DNA of 32,990 bases from an uncultured Acidobacteriota bacterium. Its GTDB lineage: Bacteria; Acidobacteriota; JAAYUB01. A program made the translations under genes and the position numbers. Under the pieces are notes generated by a model. The model saw only the letters and a program-made list of their open reading frames with translations, had not been told where the DNA came from and searched no databases. Positions 6,101 through 14,569 of the stretch are shown here, piece by piece. Numbering within the stretch: position 1 is the first letter of the stretch; the number at the start of each line of letters is the position of its first letter. The DNA is taken from NCBI GenBank assembly GCA_937925645.1, contig CALAMB010000286.1, forward strand, positions 1-32,990. Reading direction: 5' to 3'.

Positions 6101-8704
6101 TTATTGATGCGAAGCGGGAAAAGACGCGGTCCCGGGAAACACCAGGCGGAAGCCGGGCTGTTCGAATTGCACCAGGATTTCGCCGTGGCGGTGGGTCGTC
6201 AAACTCGGAATGCCCCGATCCTCCAGCCGGGCGAGGACACGCGGAGCGGGATGGGCGAAGCGCCAGGGCGGACCGCTGGAAATCAGGACCAGCGACGGAT
6301 CAACGGCTCGAAGCAGCGCCGGGGTAGTCGATGTCTGGCTGCCGTGGTGCGGGCTTTTCATGACTGCGCAGCGGTTCAAGCAATCCCTTGCCACGAGGCG
6401 CTGCTCGGTGGCGGCCTCGATGTCGCCGGTCAGAAGCATCCGGTGATCCTGCCATCGACCCTCCAAGACGAGCGAGTTCGTGTTGGCCCGGGCGTCAAAA
6501 TACAGGCGTTCAGGATGCACGACCTGGAGGGTCAGCGAATGGTACCGGAGCACGTCGCCGGCGGCCAGCGGCCGGATGACCACCCGGGCCAGCCGGGCCT
6601 GCGCCGCCAGTTCGCCGGCGAGCGGCGGGTGACGGCGCCATTCCGCATCCGAGACGAGGAGAGAGCGGACGGGAAAAGCGCGCAGGAGGCCGACCGCCGA
6701 GCCGGCGTGGTCCATGTCGAAGTGGGTGATCACGAGCGCGTCCAGATGGCGGATCCCTTTTTCAAGGAGCGCGGGGATGAGCACGCGGCGTGACAAGTCG
6801 CCAATGCCCGCCCGTGCCGGCGCGGGCGGGCCGATGGGCGGCGTGCCGCCGGTATCCACCATCACGTTGTCCCCTTCCGGCGTCCGGAGCAGCAGACTGT
6901 CGCCCTCCCCGACATCGAGCACGCTGAATTGCAGGCCGGTCGGTTCGGGCCGGGGGACGCCGATCAGGATCACCAGCATGAGCGCGGCCAGCAACAACGC
7001 CAGCCGGATCCGCGGTTTGTCCGTGGCGAAACAGAACAACAGCCCGGACAGATAGATGACCGCCAGTACGACGCCGGGGGAAACCGTCCACAGGGGGGGC
7101 CAGCGGCAGGCCTCCACCAGGTCGGTGAGTCCGCCCGCCAGCCAGCCGGCAGCCTGCATGAACACCCCGGCGGCGGATCCCCAGCAGGCGGACACCGGAA
7201 CAGCCAGCAGCAACAGCACCATGAGGGGCCAGATCCAGGCGGTGGCGACCAGCGTCAGGACGGCGCCGCTCAAGGGCAGGGGGAAGTGCAGGGCGGACAG
7301 AAGCGGAAGGCTCACCATCAGCACCGCCAGAGAGGCGCTCAAGGCGCTGACCGCCCAGGCCGTGGTGTGGAGTCCGCGCCCGGCCCACCGGCCGAAGGCC
7401 GATGGAGACAGCCGGCGGGTGAAACGGAAATGGATCCACTCCAGCCGGTAACGCACGCGGCGGCCGGCGACGTGGGGCGGAGACGGATCGAGATCGATTC
7501 GGGCGGAAAACATCGTCTCGGCGGCGTATCGCAGCGGACCCGCCAGTGCCCGCGACAGAGGCCGGCCCACCAGCGCGATGGCAAACACAGCGGTAAACGT
7601 GAGCTGAAACCCGGCATCATACACGTACCACGGCTGCCACGCCAGCAGGAGCAGGGCGGCGAAGGCCGTCGCATTCAGCAGCGCCGCCGGGCGGTCCAGC
7701 AGGCGGCCGAGCAAGTACACCGCCGCGATCAAAAAGGCCCGGACCACCGAGACGTGATACTCCACCAGCACGAGATAAAACGAGAGCGCCGTCAGCAGCA
7801 GGACATGACGGAGCGGAGCCGGAAGCGGGAGCAACGCGAGCAGTCCGCCCAGAAACAGGGCGATGAGCGTGAAATGGGTGCCGCTGATCACCAGCAGATG
7901 GTAGATCCCGGCGTCGATGTACGCGCTGCGCAACTCGGGCGTGCTGATGCTCGTTCCGAGCAGCAGGGCGCCCAACACCTCGGCGCGGGGGGGGGTGCCG
8001 GCCGCCGACTGGATCAGGTGTTCGAGCCGCCGGACAAGACGGTCCCTTTCGCCTTCAACAGCCGGTTGGAGGATCGTGAGCAAACCGGGTGATTTGCAGC
8101 TGCCCAACAGCCAGATGTTGCGGGTCCAGTAAAACAGGCTGACGGGCCGGGCGCCCTCGTTCCGGAAGCCGCGCGGCCGGGTCAGGCGGGCCAGGCACTG
8201 GATCCGGTCGCCGCGGCGCCAGTGCTCCGGCCAGTCTGGCGGCACATACACTCGCAGCAGGACGGGCATCCGCACCTCGACGGCACGGCCGCGCCGCCAG
8301 ATCCGGTCCACCCTGATCCGGGTTTCCAGCGCGTCTCCGGCCGGCGTGCGCCGCGGCAGATCCAGGGTGACGCCTTCGAAACGTTCGAACTCGCCGGTGC
8401 TGCGATCGCCATCCCAGGCTGCCGTCATGGCGGCGGCCTTGAGGAAACATTCGGTTTCGCGGCGCTCGAGGATCGCGCCGGCAAGCACGAACAGACAACT
8501 CAAGGCGAACCAGGCGGACCGGCTGAATCCGCAACCTACCGCCACCAGCGCCACGAGCAGCATGGCGGCGGCGGCCGCGACGAGAAGCGGCCACCCGGGC
8601 AGGCACACGGCGCGAGGCAACAGGATACCCAGAACAAACAACGCGGCGACAGGTAACAGCGGAGCCGTGAGCCCCGTTCTGGCCGGCGCATCCGGATCAC
8701 GCAT
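6101..8704 (-). CDS. comEC: ComEC/Rec2-family DNA uptake channel protein
   Basis: 867 residues from the ATG at 8704, which overlaps the end of the RNA methyltransferase gene by 8 bp. The frame extends further upstream but only inside that gene. The order is N-terminal membrane helices, a DUF4131/OB-like region (about 85-200), the Competence membrane domain (about 242-500, with AGIYHLLVISGTHF), and a C-terminal metallo-beta-lactamase domain. That domain shows LDVGEGDSLLLRT, the metal motif THFDMDHAGS (660-669), LTGDIE and KSPHHGS (about 783-789). In natural transformation ComEC forms the inner-membrane channel for single-stranded DNA, and its beta-lactamase-like domain is proposed to degrade the other strand. 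All three canonical parts and the metal ligands are present, so the gene looks intact. The ComEA-like gene follows. Confidence 0.95.
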   Translation of the reverse strand: MRDPDAPARTGLTAPLLPVAALFVLGILLPRAVCLPGWPLLVAAAAAMLLVALVAVGCGFSRSAWFALSCLFVLAGAILERRETECFLKAAAMTAAWDGDRSTGEFERFEGVTLDLPRRTPAGDALETRIRVDRIWRRGRAVEVRMPVLLRVYVPPDWPEHWRRGDRIQCLARLTRPRGFRNEGARPVSLFYWTRNIWLLGSCKSPGLLTILQPAVEGERDRLVRRLEHLIQSAAGTPPRAEVLGALLLGTSISTPELRSAYIDAGIYHLLVISGTHFTLIALFLGGLLALLPLPAPLRHVLLLTALSFYLVLVEYHVSVVRAFLIAAVYLLGRLLDRPAALLNATAFAALLLLAWQPWYVYDAGFQLTFTAVFAIALVGRPLSRALAGPLRYAAETMFSARIDLDPSPPHVAGRRVRYRLEWIHFRFTRRLSPSAFGRWAGRGLHTTAWAVSALSASLAVLMVSLPLLSALHFPLPLSGAVLTLVATAWIWPLMVLLLLAVPVSACWGSAAGVFMQAAGWLAGGLTDLVEACRWPPLWTVSPGVVLAVIYLSGLLFCFATDKPRIRLALLLAALMLVILIGVPRPEPTGLQFSVLDVGEGDSLLLRTPEGDNVMVDTGGTPPIGPPAPARAGIGDLSRRVLIPALLEKGIRHLDALVITHFDMDHAGSAVGLLRAFPVRSLLVSDAEWRRHPPLAGELAAQARLARVVIRPLAAGDVLRYHSLTLQVVHPERLYFDARANTNSLVLEGRWQDHRMLLTGDIEAATEQRLVARDCLNRCAVMKSPHHGSQTSTTPALLRAVDPSLVLISSGPPWRFAHPAPRVLARLEDRGIPSLTTHRHGEILVQFEQPGFRLVFPGTASFPASHQ

Positions 8705-9935
8705 GGCCTTCCAGCCGCGCCAGGCATTCGATATGGAAGGTGTTGGGAAAAAAATCGAAAGTGACCAACGCCGCCAGTCGCCGCCCGCGGTCCAGCCAGG
8801 ATCGGACGTCCCGGCGCTGGGTGGCGATGTCGCAGGATAGATACAGGATGGGGGCAAGATCCGCCTGGCCGATCCATTCACGGACAGCCGGACTCAGACC
8901 GGTTCGCGGCGGGTCCACGAACACGGCGTCAAACGGGGGAGCGGCCCCGTTTTCGGCCAGCCACCGCTCGACAGGTTGGTGACTGAAGGTCAGGTTGGTC
9001 GCCGTGTGACGCTGTCGGTTCAGGGGAAACAACCTGCTGGCGGCGGGATCGCCCTCGACGGCGTGAACGGATAAAAGCCGCTGTGAAAACAGGATGCTGA
9101 ACAACCCAACCCCGCTATACAGCTCGAGCAGACGCGTGTCGGCGGATAATTCCACGGCCGGATGCCGTCCCACTTCGGCTGCGGCTTCCGGAAATGCCTG
9201 GAAGAAAACGTCCGGGCCGACCGTCAGCCGGAGCCCGCCGAAATCAAGCTCGGTGACCGGCATGGATTCAGGCTGAGGGGCGAAAGCCGTCGGGTAGGGC
9301 GTCGCGGTCCGGATTGCCCGGCGGAGTTTCGCCTTGACGGGTTGGCGGCTGTGCAGGAGCAGAATGGGAAGGGCATCAACTCCTATAATTATAGTAATAT
9401 GGCTCAGCCGGATGTCGCCGGCGCGTGTCATCGGCAGCAGTTCGTGCTGGATGTAGGGCAAAACGCGACGGATTGGGTCTGCGCAGATAACGCAATCGCG
9501 GATTTTTACTATAGTATTAGTATTTAGTTGCGCGAATCCGGCGCCCCTCTGGTCGGGCGCTACCTGAAGACGGACGCGGTGCCGGTACTCGAATTCGCGG
9601 CCGTGCCGGCTGCCGCTCTCGACAGGCGGGCCGTCCGGCCAATTCTCGGCGACGATGCGTCCTTTCCAGTGTGTTTGGGCGGCGTAGGTCAGGTGCATCA
9701 ACTGACAGCCGCCACAGCGGCCGAAATGCGGACAGGGTGGCTCGCGCCGATCGGGCGAGGGGGTGAGCACATCCAGCAATTCGGCCTCCGCGTACGACTT
9801 GTGTTCGGCGCGCACGCGGATTCGCACATCCTCCCCGGGGGCGCTGAAGGGAACAAAAACCGCCTGTCCGTTGGCGCGCCGGCCGAATCCCCATCCCCGA
9901 TGGATCAGCTTGTCGATGTGGATGATATCGATCAT
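8697..9935 (-). CDS. RumA/TrmA-family (uracil-5-)-methyltransferase with TRAM domain
   Basis: 412 residues. The ATG overlaps the upstream stop as ATGA, suggesting coupled translation. A TRAM domain (about 1-58) leads into the iron-sulfur cysteines Cys68, Cys74, Cys77 (CPHFGRCGGC) and Cys148. The Rossmann methyltransferase fold has the SAM loop LLELYSGVGLFS (269-280), VDPPRTGL, the nucleophile Cys368 in YLSCD, and the base Glu403 in HIECLARLE. Family members make 5-methyluridine in 23S rRNA (RlmD/RlmC) or tRNA (TrmA). The iron-sulfur set fits RlmD-like or RlmCD-like enzymes, but the exact site cannot be assigned. Two short patches (9383-9400 and about 9503-9528) use AT-rich codons unlike the rest of the gene. 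Confidence 0.92.
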   Translation of the reverse strand: MIDIIHIDKLIHRGWGFGRRANGQAVFVPFSAPGEDVRIRVRAEHKSYAEAELLDVLTPSPDRREPPCPHFGRCGGCQLMHLTYAAQTHWKGRIVAENWPDGPPVESGSRHGREFEYRHRVRLQVAPDQRGAGFAQLNTNTIVKIRDCVICADPIRRVLPYIQHELLPMTRAGDIRLSHITIIIGVDALPILLLHSRQPVKAKLRRAIRTATPYPTAFAPQPESMPVTELDFGGLRLTVGPDVFFQAFPEAAAEVGRHPAVELSADTRLLELYSGVGLFSILFSQRLLSVHAVEGDPAASRLFPLNRQRHTATNLTFSHQPVERWLAENGAAPPFDAVFVDPPRTGLSPAVREWIGQADLAPILYLSCDIATQRRDVRSWLDRGRRLAALVTFDFFPNTFHIECLARLEGHA

Positions 9936-10675
9936 CGACTATCCAGGAGCGTGAGCTCGGACAGGCCGAACCGCTCGCGGATTCGGCGGCGGACCAAACT
10001 GTCCAGAATGCGCTGGTACATGTCGGGGGGGAGACTGGCGCGATGGTGCCGGAGCTCCCGCCGGCACTCGCCGATCAACGCCTTGCGGTCGGGCGGGGGC
10101 AACGTCTCGGCAAGCGCCGGGGCGACGGCATCATCGATTGCGCGCAGGTCGCTTTCCACGCGTTCGGGGTCGGGCCGGGCGGAAAGCCGGATGGCGTCGA
10201 TGATCTCATCGAGCCGCCGCGCCATGCGCGTGCCGCATTCGGCGGCGGGCGTGCCGGGAAATCGGTCGGCCAACCGCTGCATTTCGACTTGCCGGGCTTT
10301 CAGAAAACCCGGCAGATCCGAGGTGAGGGTTGTGGAACCCGCATCGCGAACCGGTTCCATTTCATCGGCCGCCCGGCCTTCCTGGCTCAGCAGGTGGTGT
10401 TCATACTCTTCCAGAACGGATTGATTGCAATAGAACAGCGAGTTGACCAGCCGGTGTCTGATTTGCTTTTCGCGGAAGGTCGCCATGGCGCGGTCGATTC
10501 CGCGCAGCGCCACATGGAGAGGAATTCCCATAGATTGCCAGGTCTCGATGAGCGTCCAATCCAGCGGGGATAAAAGAATGTGCTTTCCCCTTCGGGAAAT
10601 GAAGTGGTCTTCGATGTCGGTGAAGTAATTGAAATAGTTAAATCTATGTTCCCCCATGGGCATCTCGAAAAGCAT
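9932..10675 (-). CDS. conserved-looking protein of unknown function between coaX and the RNA methyltransferase
   Basis: 247 residues from the first ATG at 10675. ATGs at 10663 and 10657 are alternatives, and none has a strong Shine-Dalgarno site. The gene overlaps coaX by up to 32 bp and the methyltransferase by 4 bp (ATGA), so it is probably translated by coupling. I do not recognise a named domain. The N-terminal part (about 10-100) is aromatic and looks ordered (RFNYFNYFTDIEDHF, LLSPLDWTLIETW, VALRGIDRAM). The rest is Arg/Glu-rich, predicted helical, with many RR and RRR clusters (for example LVRRRIRERFGL). There is no signal peptide or membrane segment, so it should be cytoplasmic. The RGIDRAM segment and high charge would suit a nucleic-acid-associated helical protein, but that is a guess. 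Confidence 0.8.
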   Translation of the reverse strand: MLFEMPMGEHRFNYFNYFTDIEDHFISRRGKHILLSPLDWTLIETWQSMGIPLHVALRGIDRAMATFREKQIRHRLVNSLFYCNQSVLEEYEHHLLSQEGRAADEMEPVRDAGSTTLTSDLPGFLKARQVEMQRLADRFPGTPAAECGTRMARRLDEIIDAIRLSARPDPERVESDLRAIDDAVAPALAETLPPPDRKALIGECRRELRHHRASLPPDMYQRILDSLVRRRIRERFGLSELTLLDSR

Positions 10676-11420
10676 AGTATATTCCGATCAGCGTCAGGTC
10701 GGGATCGGTGGCATCCAGCCAGTCCAGATCGGTGCGAAAAACGTTTAGCATCCCGCCCGTGGCCACAATTCGCGCGTCACGGTCCACGTCGTCACGGATG
10801 CGCCGCGAAAGGCCCTGCAGCAATTGCAAGTATCCGTGATAGCATCCGGAACGAAGACAGTCCCGGGTGTTCCGCCCGATGGGACGGGCGGGGGGGGATA
10901 TCTCGCCGGGTGGGATAAGGGCCGTCCGGCCGGTCAGACTGTCGGCGTAGGCGTGGACGCCCGGACAGATGGCGCCGCCCAGAAAAACGCCGCCCGCGGC
11001 CACCGCGTCAATGGTCGTGGCCGTGCCCGTATTCATGACCACAAGCGGTGCGCCGTATCGCCGGAAGGCGGCGCCGGCGGTGACCACGCGGTCCACACCC
11101 AGCTCGACGGGCCGGTCATAAGCGACGGTGAGCAGTTTCTGATTCGTCACCGTCACCATCAGCGGCTCGAGTTTCAGGTACTGCCGGACGGCCCGAATGA
11201 GCGCTTCGTCGACGGCCGGAACAACCGAAGCGACCACCGCCGCCGAAAGTGCTGACGCGCTGATTTTAAGAAACGCGAGGTACTGGCGGATGGCGAGCCC
11301 GTATTCGTCGGCCGTCCGAACCGGATGCGCGGCCAGACGCCACACCTGAACGGGGGTGTCGGTGTCGCGAAAGATCCCGCAAGTCACGTTGGTGTTGCCA
11401 ACGTCAAGCACAAGCACCAT
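10644..11420 (-). CDS. coaX: type III pantothenate kinase
   Basis: 258 residues, normal family length, GGAG upstream of the ATG. It phosphorylates pantothenate with ATP in the first step of coenzyme A synthesis. The family signature is clear: DVGNTN at 6-11 (phosphate loop, Asp6), ELGVDRVV at 106-113 with the catalytic Asp110, NTGTATTID at 130-138, LGGAICPG at 147-154 and ATGG at 220-223. One oddity is that the position before GTATT, normally Asp (DxGTATT) and linked to the monovalent cation site in characterised type III enzymes, is Asn130 here (codon at 11031-11033). It follows the roadblock gene by 17 bp. CoaX is not feedback-inhibited by CoA in characterised members. Confidence 0.95.
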   Translation of the reverse strand: MVLVLDVGNTNVTCGIFRDTDTPVQVWRLAAHPVRTADEYGLAIRQYLAFLKISASALSAAVVASVVPAVDEALIRAVRQYLKLEPLMVTVTNQKLLTVAYDRPVELGVDRVVTAGAAFRRYGAPLVVMNTGTATTIDAVAAGGVFLGGAICPGVHAYADSLTGRTALIPPGEISPPARPIGRNTRDCLRSGCYHGYLQLLQGLSRRIRDDVDRDARIVATGGMLNVFRTDLDWLDATDPDLTLIGIYYAFRDAHGGT

Positions 11421-11437
11421 GCATAGTCTCCGGCGGA

Positions 11438-11797
11438 TCAGGCGATCTCGGCGTTGATGATTTGGGCGACCCGATCGATTTCTTGAATCCCCTGGCCGAT
11501 ATTGGCTGCGGAGTCCAGAACCAGGACGATGTAATAATTATCCTTGAGGTTTTTGGTTATGAAAGTGGCCCCTTCGTAGCTGGTGACGATTTTGTCCAGA
11601 CTGGACACGCGGAGCCGGGTGACGATGCCGCGCATGTGCTGCAGCAGGATCCCCTGGTACGCGCCAAGCAACTTGGTCCGGAAAGAATCGAGGTGGCCGT
11701 AATACTGGACGTACTCGCACTCACCGTCGAGAAAAATCGCGCCCGAGGCACCGGAAACCGAATCCACCATGTCGGCTAAGAGTTTGGAGAAGGGCAT
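11438..11797 (-). CDS. roadblock/LC7-domain protein
   Basis: 119 residues, a single small alpha/beta domain with no signal or membrane segment. The pattern fits the roadblock/LC7 fold (profilin-like): helix 1 MPFSKLLADMVDSV, strand pair GAIFLDGECEYVQYYG, long helix with LGAYQGILLQHM, strands KIVTSYEGATFITKNL and YYIVLVLD, and the final helix with IDRVAQIINAEI. Bacterial members such as MglB act as dimers on small Ras-like GTPases. No GTPase gene is present in this window. The gene lies 2 bp after the HD-GYP gene and 17 bp before coaX, so it is co-transcribed and may work with the HD-GYP sensor. The fold assignment is from pattern, not a search. Confidence 0.75.
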   Translation of the reverse strand: MPFSKLLADMVDSVSGASGAIFLDGECEYVQYYGHLDSFRTKLLGAYQGILLQHMRGIVTRLRVSSLDKIVTSYEGATFITKNLKDNYYIVLVLDSAANIGQGIQEIDRVAQIINAEIA

Positions 11798-11799
11798 GG

Positions 11800-13572
11800 T
11801 TAGTTGGTCGTGACGTATTTCGGCTTGTTGACGTCGTCGGGATTGGGCAACTCGATCAAGCCGCGGTCGACCGCGGACGCTAACGCGTTGACGACCCGGT
11901 GGTCAAACTTGTGACCGGCTTTGCTGCGGATGATTTTCAGGGCGTCATCGGTGGCGAGGGGCTTTTGATACGGCCGCTCGGTGGTCATGGCGTCAAAGGC
12001 GTCGGCGACGCCGATGATGCGGGCGGACAACGGGATTTCATCACCCTTGAGCCCGCGTGGATAGCCGGAGCCGTCAAGTGATTCGTGGTGGTACCGCATG
12101 CCCGGGATGACGTGTTTGAGCTGCTGGATCTGGCTCATGATGTTGCCGCCCAGCTCGGGGTGCTGCTTCATGACGGTGTATTCCTCTTCGGTCAGCATGC
12201 TCGGTTTCTGGAGGATGGAATCCGAAATGCCGATCTTGCCCACATCGTGGAGCAATGCGGCGATCTGAATGTTTTCAACCTCTTCGGCCGGCAGCCCGAG
12301 CTCGGTGGCGATAATTTCGGAGTACCGGGTGACCCGTTCGGAATGGCCGCGGGTGTACGGATCCTTGGCGTCGATCGCCGCGGCCAGGGTCCGGATCGCG
12401 CCTAAAAACAGTTGGCGGTTCTCTTCCGCCGCCTGCTTCAGGCGCATGATGTAATCTTCGATCTCTTCGGTCATGAGATTGAAGTTGTCGGCGAGGATGC
12501 CCAATTCGTTGTTGGAGCGGATATCCACTCGTTCGCTGAAGTTGCCGTCGGTGATGGAGAGGGTCTTTTTCGTCAGGATCTGGATGGGGATGCTGATCTG
12601 CTGGGAGAACAGGAAACTCATCAGCAGCGCCATAATGATCGATAACAGGATCCAGTACACCGTTTGCCGTCGCATATTTTGAATGACCACGTTGGCGACC
12701 TCGGCCGGTGTCTGAACGGCGACTCCCCAGCCGACGACCGAATCCGGGATCATGTACACGGTGCCCAGCATGTCGACCGGCCGTCCGGACGAGCGGTCGG
12801 TGAACGGAAAGGTGGAGATGGCATGGGAGCGTAACTTGCGCAATTCCTGGAAAATGGGGCTGTCGGCGACATTGATCTGGGCGCGGATGACCCGGATTTC
12901 CGGGTGGAGGATGATGTTGCCCTGACTGTCCAGGATGAAGGCGGTGTTGCTCGACTGATAGGCCCGCCGGACGGTGTCCATCACGTCGGCCATGCTGAAG
13001 ACCATGGTGATCACGCCCTGGATCTTGTTGTTGATCAGCACGGTCTTGCCGATGACGAACAGGACCTGGTTGAAATCCTCGGAATAGTGCGGGCGGGAGA
13101 TGTGGAAATAATCGGAGGTCAGGCAGCGTTGAATCGTATCCATGAGCTCGCCGCTGATGGGCGACTCGTCGCTGATCCGGTAGCCGGCCTGCACGCCCCG
13201 GTTGTTCAGATACAACACCCGGATGTTGATAATCCGGTTGTGGGATTGGAACAAGGCGGTGATCAGGTCCCGGGTCTTGCTGTCATAGAAGACGGCGCTC
13301 GGATTGGCGGAGTTGAAACCGATCTCGACGCTTTTCTCCACCGGCGTGATGATGTTGGCGGAAGATTTCAGGAACAGCGAGACTTCGCTGGCCACGGATT
13401 TGCAGATCTGGAGGTGGAGGAGTTTCTGATCGGTGTCCAGGATGCCGGCGTTGTACGAGATGAGATTATAGCCGCTGATGATGAGGGGGATGGTCCCGAC
13501 AATGAGCATGGACAGGACCAGCAAATTGACAATGCGGCCGCGCTTTTTACCCGATTTTCGGATGCCTAACAT
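11800..13572 (-). CDS. membrane-bound Cache-HAMP-HD-GYP phosphodiesterase
   Basis: 590 residues. The N-terminal helix (about 15-37) and second helix (about 304-323) flank a 265-residue extracytoplasmic region of double-Cache type (FILDSQGNIILHPE, GWGVAVQTP). A HAMP domain (about 324-380) and coiled linker follow, then HD-GYP (about 395-570). Catalytic motifs are complete: HD at His442-Asp443 (LLHDVGKIGI), HHESLDGSGYP with Gly503-Tyr504-Pro505, and GVADAFDAMT. It should hydrolyse cyclic di-GMP in the cytoplasm in response to a small external ligand. It is the first gene of the seven-gene run, with a good promoter 43 bp or so upstream of the ATG. The PilZ gene just upstream would encode a cyclic di-GMP receptor. 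Confidence 0.95.
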   Translation of the reverse strand: MLGIRKSGKKRGRIVNLLVLSMLIVGTIPLIISGYNLISYNAGILDTDQKLLHLQICKSVASEVSLFLKSSANIITPVEKSVEIGFNSANPSAVFYDSKTRDLITALFQSHNRIINIRVLYLNNRGVQAGYRISDESPISGELMDTIQRCLTSDYFHISRPHYSEDFNQVLFVIGKTVLINNKIQGVITMVFSMADVMDTVRRAYQSSNTAFILDSQGNIILHPEIRVIRAQINVADSPIFQELRKLRSHAISTFPFTDRSSGRPVDMLGTVYMIPDSVVGWGVAVQTPAEVANVVIQNMRRQTVYWILLSIIMALLMSFLFSQQISIPIQILTKKTLSITDGNFSERVDIRSNNELGILADNFNLMTEEIEDYIMRLKQAAEENRQLFLGAIRTLAAAIDAKDPYTRGHSERVTRYSEIIATELGLPAEEVENIQIAALLHDVGKIGISDSILQKPSMLTEEEYTVMKQHPELGGNIMSQIQQLKHVIPGMRYHHESLDGSGYPRGLKGDEIPLSARIIGVADAFDAMTTERPYQKPLATDDALKIIRSKAGHKFDHRVVNALASAVDRGLIELPNPDDVNKPKYVTTN

Positions 13573-13621
13573 GTTGCCTCGATTGCCGGTGCCGCCCGGG
13601 CCGGGAACCGCTCGTAGGGCG

Positions 13622-13651
13622 AGTATATCACAACTCCCGCCACCCCCTCAA
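13622..13651 (-). promoter_or_regulatory. promoter of the HD-GYP to comEA run
   Basis: Minus strand: -35 TTGAGG (13646-13651), an 18-bp spacer, -10 TATACT (13622-13627), start point near 13615. It is the only good promoter seen for the run of genes down to 5619. Confidence 0.6.
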
Positions 13652-13725
13652 TCAGCCGGTGATGGTTGAGCCGGCCACTAGCAATCCGTGTTTACGGGTC
13701 GTCAGCCGCCGTAGTCCCGCTGCGG

Positions 13726-14457
13726 TCAATGCTGGTCTTTCATGTGTTTGGCGTACATGTAATGAATCAGGCTCAAGGGGAGCGGCATGAGGAATTCCAC
13801 TCCAAATCCGTAGCGGGGCGGCGAAGCTTTGGCCAAATTGACGCGGCGGACGATTCGTGACGGCAGTTCGACGGTGTGGATGCGCGAGCGCAGGATCAGG
13901 GTGAATCGGTCGAAATCCATGTTTTCCCGAGTCTCGAAATAAGTGCCGCTCCAGCTGATGTTCCGGCAAACCACCGGGTACTGCGCGACGCTTCCCTCTG
14001 GTTGGGCGAACGCGACAAATTCCACGGGGATCCGAATGAAGTGCCGTGGGCTGTAAGTCCGGATCTCGACGAGCTGCTGGAGCTTGGCCAGATCGAGCCG
14101 CTTGAACGGATAGGGCTTCTTGCCGAACAGAAACGCTTTGTGTTCGGCGATCTTGTTTCCTGCGTGCGTGACCGGGATGATGGGGATCTCGCCCGGCTGG
14201 CGGCGAAAAAACAGGGAGGCAATGGCCAGGTAGTTGTCCATCAGGTTGCGGGAGAGGCCCAGGACGACGCACCAGCCGGCCGACGGGTTGGCTTCGATGA
14301 GCCGGAACACATCGTTGACGGTCTTGGCCGGATGCACCTCAAGGCCTGCGAGATCAAAGTCGATGTTGCGGGAATCCAGGTTGAGGTAGATGCAACGCAT
14401 CGTCCCGACCGGAGCTGCGGATTCCGGAGCTGCGGCGCGTTTGGCCTTCATTTTCAT
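13726..14457 (-). CDS. PilZ-domain protein, probable cyclic di-GMP receptor
   Basis: 243 residues from the ATG at 14457. An ATG at 14403 (product starting MRCIYLNLDS) is an alternative. The TTG at 14520 lies in a terminator hairpin and is rejected. None of the starts has a strong Shine-Dalgarno site. The N-terminal half (about 20-120) resembles a receiver-like alpha/beta fold (GWCVVLGLS, IPIIPVTHAGN) without a phosphoacceptor pattern I can identify. The C-terminal half is a PilZ domain: the arginine motif RHFIR, then VCRNISWSG matching the (D/N)xSxxG motif, and RYGFGVEF. PilZ domains bind cyclic di-GMP through these two motifs. The gene sits between rpsA and the HD-GYP gene and points the same way. 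Confidence 0.82.
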   Translation of the reverse strand: MKMKAKRAAAPESAAPVGTMRCIYLNLDSRNIDFDLAGLEVHPAKTVNDVFRLIEANPSAGWCVVLGLSRNLMDNYLAIASLFFRRQPGEIPIIPVTHAGNKIAEHKAFLFGKKPYPFKRLDLAKLQQLVEIRTYSPRHFIRIPVEFVAFAQPEGSVAQYPVVCRNISWSGTYFETRENMDFDRFTLILRSRIHTVELPSRIVRRVNLAKASPPRYGFGVEFLMPLPLSLIHYMYAKHMKDQH

Positions 14458-14507
14458 AAGAATACCGAGCGGTACTCTATCAGATCCAGGAAAAGAAAGC
14501 AAGACAG

Positions 14508-14533
14508 TTCGGGCCGGCAAAAGCCGGCCCGAA
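14508..14533 (-). terminator. terminator after rpsA
   Basis: A perfect inverted repeat, 11-bp arms TTCGGGCCGGC/GCCGGCCCGAA with a 4-nt loop. On the minus strand it lies 37 bp past the rpsA stop and is followed by a pyrimidine-rich but interrupted tail (CTGTCTTGCTTTCTTTTCC), so it is probably an intrinsic terminator of moderate strength. Confidence 0.7.
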
Positions 14534-14569
14534 TGATCCGTTATACCATGCCGGAAAAAGCGGCGGCGG

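Noticed and set aside
6929..8092. 387-codon plus-strand open frame inside comEC
   Set aside because: Gln/Arg/Gly-rich shadow of the comEC frame with no start signal or domain.
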